Source: JABMQB01 sp963666575 (GTDB taxonomy: Bacteria; Bacteroidota; Bacteroidia; Bacteroidales; Prolixibacteraceae). Taken from it: DNA of 64,000 nt. Positions within the stretch are counted from its first letter, which is position 1, and each line of letters begins with the position of its first letter. The notes under the pieces were generated by a model. It did not search any database. It worked only from the letters and a program-made list of their open reading frames with translations, and was not told where the DNA came from. Below, in pieces: positions 58,334 through 64,000 of the stretch. A program made the position numbers and the translations under genes. The stretch lies in the NCBI GenBank assembly GCA_963666575.2, contig CAXXYG010000025.1, positions 62,001 through 126,000 on the forward strand. The letters are read 5' to 3'.

Positions 58334-58543
58334 TCAGCCTTTTTTGAGAGAAGAGATAAAATCTTCTTTTTCTTCATTAACCATTATTCCTGATTCCAAA
58401 CCTTCTTTTATAGAATAGTACAAACCTATTTCTTCTGCTTCAGAAGTTGATATCTTTTTAACCGAGAAATTTAATTTCTTTGCAAGTTCAAAAATTAGTT
58501 TTGCATTTGATTTTGAATCTCCACGTATAACGATTGTTTCCAT
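58334..58543 (-). CDS. Antitoxin partner of the RelE-like toxin
   Basis: 69 residues: METIVIRGDSKSNAKLIFEL, then a charged helical part with EGLESGIMVNEEKEDFISSL. The size, the N-terminal beta strand and the position directly ahead of the toxin gene fit type II antitoxins of this family. No DNA-binding motif is certain. Confidence 0.75.
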   Translation of the reverse strand: METIVIRGDSKSNAKLIFELAKKLNFSVKKISTSEAEEIGLYYSIKEGLESGIMVNEEKEDFISSLKKG

Positions 58544-58643
58544 AACTTTTTTTTCAAAATTATAAAAATCAATTTATAATTAAGCATTGTCATGCATGTT
58601 TTTCGTAAAATGTACAAACTACAAATTTTCGCCAGCGGGGAAT

Positions 58644-59678
58644 TTAGAACGATGAAAGTGTTTCCCGCAGCCCCTCTTCTGCTCCAATGGGCATTCTCTT
58701 TATCCCCAAAGTCTTTTTGATTTTGCCATTTGAAACCACATACGATTCAGTTAATTTTTTTAATCGTTCGTTGTTTAAGGGTAAATGCAAAATATCCCCC
58801 ATTCTTGCAAAAACCTTAATAACTTTTGGTGAGATATTCACAATATGGGCTTTTTTATTTTGTGAGGCTGAAATTAGTTGAACCAAACGGTTAGTTGATA
58901 AAGGTTCATCATCTGCCATATTGTATATGCCAGGTTCGATATCTTTTTCTATTAATTGTTGAATTACAAATTGCACATTTGCAATGGAACAAAACGACCG
59001 TTTATTCTCAAAAGCTCCTAATGGCCATGGCAATCCTTTTTGAACCAGCTTGTACAACAAATTCAGATTCCCTCTATTTCCCGGACCATGAATCATACAT
59101 GGCCGCAGAATGTACACCTTTTTTTGTCCTGTCATTCTGAGGAGGGACGACGAAGAATCCCCTGATTGAAGGCAGTGCCCTTCCTCAAAAGATCCTTCAC
59201 TACGTTCAGGATGACACTCTTTTCGTGCAGTCGTGTATTCGTTCAGTCGTGCAGTCAGGTATTTCTCCGCCTCCAACTTCGACCTGCCATAAGCCGTGCC
59301 CGGGTATGGTTCTACTTCCTCAGTTAAATAATCACCAATTACCGAATCAGCAACTGCTTTTACCGAACTAAAAAAGATAAACTTGTTTGCATTCGATTTT
59401 AAAAAATATTCAAAAATGGTTTGTGTAAGCCCAACATTGATATCAAAATAATCTTTTTCATCGGTGGTGTTTTTGGTATCGTGGGCTTTGCCGGCAAGGT
59501 GGATGATTAGATTTACCGAAGGAATTTTATCAAGCTCATTCCAGGAAAATGTTTTAAGTACTCCTTCCTTTTGTGAAGAAATGATATCTAAACCATAAAT
59601 AGTGTGTTTCTGCTTTAGGCTAGTTTCTAAATTGCCTCCTACAAACCCGTTGATACCAGTAATCAGAATTGATTTCAT
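58644..59678 (-). CDS. NAD-dependent nucleotide-sugar epimerase/dehydratase with repeat-derived insert
   Basis: 344 residues. The NAD motif is ILITGINGFVGGNL; LIIHLAGKAHD, FIFFSSVKAV and the catalytic TAYGRSK (Tyr 130, Lys 134) follow. The substrate domain has YILRPCMIHGPGNRGN and IYNMADDEPLSTNRLVQLIS. It is like WbpV/GalE-type enzymes that precede lipid-linked sugar transfer. About 44 residues (~144-187) between EKYLTA and VYILRP are repeat-derived (CHPERSEG ... SLLRMTG). They interrupt no visible motif and keep the frame. The 3' end of this gene has been copied at 57439-57785 and 55731-55868. Confidence 0.85.
   Translation of the reverse strand: MKSILITGINGFVGGNLETSLKQKHTIYGLDIISSQKEGVLKTFSWNELDKIPSVNLIIHLAGKAHDTKNTTDEKDYFDINVGLTQTIFEYFLKSNANKFIFFSSVKAVADSVIGDYLTEEVEPYPGTAYGRSKLEAEKYLTARLNEYTTARKECHPERSEGSFEEGHCLQSGDSSSSLLRMTGQKKVYILRPCMIHGPGNRGNLNLLYKLVQKGLPWPLGAFENKRSFCSIANVQFVIQQLIEKDIEPGIYNMADDEPLSTNRLVQLISASQNKKAHIVNISPKVIKVFARMGDILHLPLNNERLKKLTESYVVSNGKIKKTLGIKRMPIGAEEGLRETLSSF
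59118..59257. repeat. Repeat and octamer units in frame inside the epimerase gene
   Basis: An inverted pair, tgtcattctgaggagggacg (from ~59132) and its partner cttcactacgttcaggatgaca (to ~59216, shown in part), is followed by four octamers tgcagtcg, tgtattcg, ttcagtcg and tgcagtca (59226-59257). This is the second repeat family ('cattctgag'), combined here with the octamer pattern. Confidence 0.82.
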
Positions 59679-59690
59679 GCCTATTGAATA

Positions 59691-60863
59691 TTAAGATCCT
59701 AATGCTAATATTGTATTAGCCATATTTTTCATGATATTCTTTCTGGTAAATTTTTCAATAAAATCAACCCTGTTCATTTTATTGGGACGAAATACTTTTA
59801 GTTGACCAACAAAATCATCTACATCTGTAGGATTAAATAAAATATAGTTATCCAGATGATCTCTGATAAATTTATTAGCATATCCGCTAACGCCTGCAAT
59901 TATAGGTTTATTAAATGTTGCATATTCAAAAATTTTCGATGGCAATACATTTTTAAATGCCTCTAAGTCATTTAGATGTAAAAACAAAAAATCAGCTTCA
60001 TTATAGTAGACAATTAATTGTTCTCTTGAAATCGGATTTAATAGCTCAACATTTGTAAGACCTAATTCTTCAATTTTCTTTTTCAGTAAACTTTTAGTTC
60101 CACCAGCACCTATAATTTTAAAATGATATTCGTCACCTAAAATCTTAGCTGCTTGAGGAATAATTTTCTCCAATCCCTGTCCACTTCCTATATTACCAGT
60201 GTAAGTAATTATTTTAACATCTGATTTTCGAAAAGTATGATCTTGATGATTATTTAAAAATAGTTCATCAATTCCATTCGTAAAGAATGTATATACTGGT
60301 TTTGGATACCTGACAAAATATTCCTTAAATCCTTCTGAAACCAGATTAATATGATTTGCCCGAGAGAATGTATATTTTTCTATTAATTTTAAACAAGCGA
60401 CCGCCGGAATTTGAATGAACTTACGATGTTTAAATACATCCTTCATGGTATCAACAAAAATATCCCGAATATCAAGATACAACGGGATCTTTTTTTTTAA
60501 AGCAATCCTTTTCCCCAAAAATGCTGTAAATAAGCGAGAGGAAGAAGCAAATACCAAATCATATTTGTTTTGATTTGCCAGATTAAAAGCTTTTCTGTAA
60601 AATGTAAAAAATGAGAATGCCTGATCAATTAACCCGCTATTATGATCTGGTATTTTAATACGGTTTATTTCATAATTGATGCCTTTTTCAGTTGCTTCAA
60701 CTACCGTATTAGATGATTTGTATCTATTTGGCTGTGTTGTTATTACATGAATAAAGTCATCGTCATTTAATTGGCTTATTAATTCCTTAAATAAGGGCGT
60801 ATTTCTAAATGATCCGGCGCACAAATCAGGTTCAAAATAAAAAGTCAGGAATAATATTCTCAT
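59691..60863 (-). CDS. Glycosyltransferase family 4 (WbuB-like)
   Basis: 390 residues. ILFLTFYFEPDLCAGSFRNT at the N-terminus, ITYTGNIGSGQGLEKIIPQA in the middle, and the donor-site region DFLFLHLNDLEAFKNVLPSK IFEYATFNKPIIAGVSG are the pattern of WbuB/WbcM-type GT4 enzymes that act on amino-sugars in O-antigen or capsule synthesis. It overlaps the heparinase-like gene by 4 bases (ATGA), so they are coupled. No repeat insertion is seen in it. Confidence 0.87.
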   Translation of the reverse strand: MRILFLTFYFEPDLCAGSFRNTPLFKELISQLNDDDFIHVITTQPNRYKSSNTVVEATEKGINYEINRIKIPDHNSGLIDQAFSFFTFYRKAFNLANQNKYDLVFASSSRLFTAFLGKRIALKKKIPLYLDIRDIFVDTMKDVFKHRKFIQIPAVACLKLIEKYTFSRANHINLVSEGFKEYFVRYPKPVYTFFTNGIDELFLNNHQDHTFRKSDVKIITYTGNIGSGQGLEKIIPQAAKILGDEYHFKIIGAGGTKSLLKKKIEELGLTNVELLNPISREQLIVYYNEADFLFLHLNDLEAFKNVLPSKIFEYATFNKPIIAGVSGYANKFIRDHLDNYILFNPTDVDDFVGQLKVFRPNKMNRVDFIEKFTRKNIMKNMANTILALGS

Positions 60864-62449
60864 TTAAAATAAGTCTCCATTTTTTTATTAAAAATAACAC
60901 GTACGCTTTGGCGTGGTATTCTTTTATTAAATTCAGGTGAATATTCTGTAGTAAAACACTCTATATTTTTAGCGCCCATAAACATTATTGAGTAGTCCTT
61001 CCCCGTAATTGTATTATCAATAATATTTATTTTTTCCGAAGGATTAAAATGCAAAAAATATGTCCCTTGCTGATCAAGCTCATCTGTAATACAAATACTT
61101 TCTCCTAAACTTTGGAAAGTGCGTGTATGAATTTGTCCTACAGAACGGTATCCATTGTGAGATGCAGAAATTAATTCAGGAGTATCTTTTAATACCCGAA
61201 CTCTTGCTCTTTTGGCAACTCTAAAACCACCCCATACCTGACTTGAATTTTTATTTTCAACAACTACCGTATTATGCGCCGAAGTACTCCGCTCGTAATA
61301 ACGAATATCATTCAACTCATAAGTCGATGTTCCCGTATCAACAATTACTGGCCTATTATTAATATATAATTCAAAACTAAATGTATCCGCATGGGCGTGT
61401 CCTGGTTGATAATCGGGACCAATCGAGCCTATGTCGACTACTAATTCAAACTTATTCGTACTAATTTTTCTATACCCTGATTCTTTTAATTTAACCGCCT
61501 TATTTATATTAATTCCTAAGCGTAATGCATAATCATTTAATTGTTTTGGTGTGGATGCAATTTTAAATGCTGCATCATTTAATAAGGGAATATTTCCATT
61601 TTTAAAAGTTATATTATTAATCCAGGACAACATTAACTCACTTTTTCTTTTAAAAAGAGGTTTTAGTTCCTTGTTATTAAATGTATTATTTGAAACTAAA
61701 TTATAACAATCCAACAAGCGGTATAAAATTATACAATGATACATTGGACTTAATTCAAAATGACCTCCATCGGGAAGTATTTGTTCATTTAATTCCGATT
61801 CTAATATCTCTTTGGCTTTTGAATATAGGTTTTGGTCTTTAAAATAGTATGCGCCAAACAAAAGGCTGAATCCATCTTCGAGTAAGTGGTTACCGAGTAA
61901 GTGGTATTCAAGGTTGTCGAGGAGGATTTGGTATTGGGCGTAGAGGCATCCGTCTATACGGATGAGGTTGCTTCGTCCTCCTTCGTCGTCCTCGCAATGA
62001 CGATTTTTTGAAAGGAACTTAATCCAATTAATGCCGCGTAGGGCTATTGGGTATGGTTCAATACCTGTAGATTTTTGATCAACATGTTTAATAAAATTTT
62101 CAATGACTAATTTTCCCCTTTCCTCATTCATCTCAGGTTGAAGCAGAAAATCAAAATAGTTCAGATTGTACGTCCACAGTTTACCAAATTCAGGATAATT
62201 CCAGTTTATTTTATCTGGAGAGAAGGTTTTGGATTTATTTAAAAAGGTGAATGTATTTTTTTTAAACGAAACGGGGTTCTCTATCCATTGCGTAAAAGTT
62301 ACAGGATTCCCTTGTTTTTTAATGGAGAATAGGTAGCTAAACTTTGTGAGTTTTCGCCACTGTTTTCGCAACCTATACCACAGCTGGTAGCGGATTTGGA
62401 TGGGTTTGAGATACTTTATGGTATTAAGTAGTAAGAGGAGTTTTTTCAT
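60860..62449 (-). CDS. Heparinase II/III family (alginate-lyase-like) protein with repeat-derived insert
   Basis: 529 residues. The N-terminal helical part (KPIQIRYQLWYRLRKQW, WTYNLNYFDFL, GGHFELSPMYH) and the C-terminal beta part (GHAHADTFSFELYINNRPVI, VDTGTSTYELN, HNTVVVENKNSSQVWGGFRV) match the Hepar_II_III proteins encoded in many capsule and O-antigen clusters. The role is probably tailoring or turnover of an acidic glycan. Residues ~148-166 (HCEDDEGGRSN and flanks) are encoded by a palindromic half unit at 61952-62008 and sit between INWIKFLS and CLYAQYQIL. No signal peptide is obvious. Confidence 0.85.
   Translation of the reverse strand: MKKLLLLLNTIKYLKPIQIRYQLWYRLRKQWRKLTKFSYLFSIKKQGNPVTFTQWIENPVSFKKNTFTFLNKSKTFSPDKINWNYPEFGKLWTYNLNYFDFLLQPEMNEERGKLVIENFIKHVDQKSTGIEPYPIALRGINWIKFLSKNRHCEDDEGGRSNLIRIDGCLYAQYQILLDNLEYHLLGNHLLEDGFSLLFGAYYFKDQNLYSKAKEILESELNEQILPDGGHFELSPMYHCIILYRLLDCYNLVSNNTFNNKELKPLFKRKSELMLSWINNITFKNGNIPLLNDAAFKIASTPKQLNDYALRLGININKAVKLKESGYRKISTNKFELVVDIGSIGPDYQPGHAHADTFSFELYINNRPVIVDTGTSTYELNDIRYYERSTSAHNTVVVENKNSSQVWGGFRVAKRARVRVLKDTPELISASHNGYRSVGQIHTRTFQSLGESICITDELDQQGTYFLHFNPSEKINIIDNTITGKDYSIMFMGAKNIECFTTEYSPEFNKRIPRQSVRVIFNKKMETYFK
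61952..62008. repeat. Palindromic half unit in frame inside the heparinase-like gene
   Basis: gaggttgcttcgtcctcctt followed by cgtcgtcctcgcaatgacg is the left-half unit of the dispersed repeat. It adds about 19 residues and keeps the frame. Confidence 0.85.
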
Positions 62450-62454
62450 TTGAA

Positions 62455-62495
62455 ATTGTCATTGCGAGGAGGAACGACGAAGCAATCTGTACAAT
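62455..62495. repeat. Palindromic half unit between heparinase and GIY-YIG genes
   Basis: attgtcattgcgaggaggaa then cgacgaagcaatctg. It lies just upstream of the heparinase start and immediately 3' of the third GIY-YIG copy. Confidence 0.85.
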
Positions 62496-62779
62496 TTAGC
62501 AGAGTCCGTCATACAAATCAGCCCATCCCGGATTTACTTCTTCAATTAATTGCATTTTTTTCTTCCTTGAACCAGCTTTTAATTGTTTTTCTCTTGCAAT
62601 GGCTTCAACTATATCCGTGTAGTTCTCGTACCAAACGAGTTTATTAATGTTATACCGTGCAGTAAAACTTTTAGGGTTCATTTTGTGTTTGTGTTCTTCC
62701 ATCCTACGAATCAGATTGTTTGTAACACCGTGTTGTTTTTGTTGGTTGCGATGTAAACTTGATAGGTATGGTATTGCAT
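62496..62779 (-). pseudogene. Small GIY-YIG nuclease, copy 3, broken by a short deletion
   Basis: From the ATG at 62779 the frame reads MQYHTYQVYIATNKNNTVLQ and stops after TI. The rest of the gene continues in another frame (VTNNLIRRMEEHKHKMNPKS, then YNINKLVWYENYTDIVEAIA) to 62496. Compared with copies 1 and 2 (TVLYTGVTS), the YTG of the active-site motif is lost. A 13-base deletion between two gtgtta words explains it. Palindromic units lie on both sides (62455-62495 and 62807-62895). Confidence 0.85.
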
Positions 62780-62806
62780 GGTAAGGGTTAAAGAGGATGG
62801 AAAGTA

Positions 62807-62895
62807 TGCGAACAGTTTGCTTCGCTTCGCTCGCAATGACAGCTGTTTGGGATTGTCATGGCGAGGAGGAACGACGAAGCCATCTGTTTCAATTC
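62807..62895. repeat. Inverted palindromic pair downstream of the oxidoreductase gene
   Basis: cagtttgcttcgcttcgctc then gcaatgac, a spacer, and gtcatggcgaggaggaacga then cgaagccatctgtttc: a left and a right half facing each other. It ends 5 bases before the stop of the oxidoreductase gene. Confidence 0.85.
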
Positions 62896-62900
62896 TGCAT

Positions 62901-64000
62901 CTAAACTTCCACCCACTTACCTTCTTTTAAACTTTGTATAGCTGCAAAACTGGCTTTGGTGGTGTTTACTATTTCATCGAACGGGATGATGGGTACACCT
63001 GTTTTAATGGATTCCACAAATAAACGGAATTGGTTTTTATGCCCTTTGTCCATGCGTGTTTTGAGTTTTGAAAAACCTTTTGTACCATATCCTTTTAACG
63101 ACCGCCAGTTATCAATAACCATTATTTTCCCCTGACTATAAGCCTCAATGCGCTCCTTTGAATAGGATTTACTGCCATTGGCAAAATAATTTATAATAGC
63201 ATTATCGCCGTTTTCGTATTTCAGGAGTATGGATACATTATCTGTGTTTTCCTGAGGGTTAGTTCCTAAAGCATTCAAACAAACCGCTTTTACTTTACTT
63301 CCTGTGAGGAAAGTACACAAATCAATATAATGGACAGCCTCACCGATGATGCGACCTCCTCCAACTTCCAAATCATGTACCCAAACCTCAGGGGGAATAA
63401 AACCTGCATTCATGGTTGTTATGATGTTTTTGGAGCCGTCACCAAGGTGCTGTTTCATTTTTTGAGCAAGTGGGGCAAAACGGCGATTAAAACCGACAAC
63501 GATCATTGGGGAAGGAGGGGCGGTGGTGATGCCAGCAGGTTGCTTCGTCACTTCGTTCCTCGCAATGACGGTGGCTTCGAGGATTTGTTTTAGTTCTTCT
63601 TCATTTAAGCACAAGGGTTTTTCAACAAAAATATTTTTACCAGCTTTTAGTGCTTCCAATATTAAAGGTGCATGGGCATCGTGACGGGTGACAACCATAA
63701 CGGTATCAACTTCATTGTCATTAAAAATGATTTGAGGATCGGAAATGGCATTGGCAATTCCAAACTTTTTGGCTTGTATTTTTGCCGGGAGGCCATCCAG
63801 ATCAGCTATATACTTAATTGGGACATTGGTTTTTGTTAATCCGGGTAATAAGGTCGATGAAGTAAAATTACCAGCTCCGATAATCCCAATTACTCCTTTA
63901 CTTTTTTTGAATTCCCGGTTGTTTAAAATAACAGATTTGGAGCTGTTGGTTTTGTTTGGGTATTCCAGAATGGATGCAATGGAACCCTGTTTACGCATGT
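62901..64000 (-). CDS. Gfo/Idh/MocA-type oxidoreductase (N-terminus probably outside window)
   Basis: At least 365 residues in the window. The NAD-binding motif GVIGIIGAGNFTSSTLLPGL begins only near residue 35, and the frame is open to the window edge, so the first Met seen (63998) is probably internal. The C-terminal domain has FVEKPLCLNEEEL, VGFNRRFAP, GEAVHYIDLCTF and GRIIGEAVHY, typical of the family. In polysaccharide clusters such a domain is often fused behind a zinc-alcohol-dehydrogenase domain (~700 residues in all), which would fit. Residues ~143-163 (IARNEVTKQPAG and flanks) are encoded by a palindromic half unit. Confidence 0.82.
   Translation of the reverse strand, partial: MRKQGSIASILEYPNKTNSSKSVILNNREFKKSKGVIGIIGAGNFTSSTLLPGLTKTNVPIKYIADLDGLPAKIQAKKFGIANAISDPQIIFNDNEVDTVMVVTRHDAHAPLILEALKAGKNIFVEKPLCLNEEELKQILEATVIARNEVTKQPAGITTAPPSPMIVVGFNRRFAPLAQKMKQHLGDGSKNIITTMNAGFIPPEVWVHDLEVGGGRIIGEAVHYIDLCTFLTGSKVKAVCLNALGTNPQENTDNVSILLKYENGDNAIINYFANGSKSYSKERIEAYSQGKIMVIDNWRSLKGYGTKGFSKLKTRMDKGHKNQFRLFVESIKTGVPIIPFDEIVNTTKASFAAIQSLKEGKWVEV
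63510..63572. repeat. Palindromic half unit in frame inside the oxidoreductase gene
   Basis: caggttgcttcgtcacttcg then ttcctcgcaatgacg. It adds about 20 residues between ILEA and MIVVGFNRR, a surface loop in the family fold, and keeps the frame. Confidence 0.85.

Noticed and set aside
60480..60510. Long T run inside the glycosyltransferase gene as a terminator
   Set aside because: It is coding (poly-Lys on the minus strand) and has no stem before it.

Overview
The window reads as a chromosomal segment of a Bacteroidota bacterium, probably a free-living anaerobic or facultative member of the Bacteroidales/Marinilabiliales type. The basis is AT-rich DNA, two secreted proteins with type IX secretion (T9SS) C-terminal domains, a TonB-dependent receptor paired with a DUF4249 lipoprotein, a Wzi-family outer-membrane protein, a LytTR regulator and a few TAnnTTTG-like promoter boxes. 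No rRNA, tRNA or CRISPR array was seen.

Bases 1-19,054 are almost entirely minus strand. An ABC ATPase (cut by the window edge), a glycosyltransferase, a CobW-type GTPase and a frameshifted aquaglyceroporin are followed by a large redox block (4,110-19,054). The block holds a soluble NuoE/NuoF-type NADH module, an Fe-S/flavin protein (NuoG-like N-terminus plus a GltD-like FAD domain without the NADPH domain), a NapH/NosR-type membrane polyferredoxin, a Tat-exported ferredoxin, a small four-cysteine membrane protein, one NHL propeller and five PQQ-like propellers. Its layout suggests electron transfer from NAD(H) through Fe-S carriers to the cell envelope. I see no catalytic hydrogenase, formate dehydrogenase or cytochrome subunit. 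A GxxExxY nuclease fragment flanked by 'cgcaaag' repeats interrupts the block.

Bases 19,330-49,080 are mostly core and envelope genes: transaldolase, LytTR regulator, AsmA-like protein, CinA, M48 peptidase, ThuA protein, an ABC-F protein with an eroded second ATPase site, a WecA-like transferase, a giant LTD/HYR-repeat T9SS protein (frameshifted), Wzi, DUF4249/TonB receptor, and a four-gene set (T9SS protein, 65-residue peptide ending in Ser, PqqD/HPr-kinase-like protein, nucleotidyltransferase) that resembles a peptide-modification cassette.

Bases 49,100-64,000 are an accessory and polysaccharide region. A surface-polysaccharide cluster on the minus strand (oxidoreductase, heparinase-like protein, glycosyltransferase, two epimerase/dehydratase genes, initiating sugar transferase) is riddled with an IS982-like element, three toxin-antitoxin pairs, three copies of a small GIY-YIG nuclease gene, nested palindromic repeats built on 'cattgcgag...gaagcaatc', and two arrays of a degenerate octanucleotide ending in TCG. 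The palindromes also lie in frame inside four polysaccharide genes, where they encode extra peptide loops. The pairing of GIY-YIG nuclease genes with dispersed palindromes is the best candidate for an undescribed system here. Four genes carry apparent single-base frameshifts, two of them in four-base homopolymers, so assembly error must be considered.
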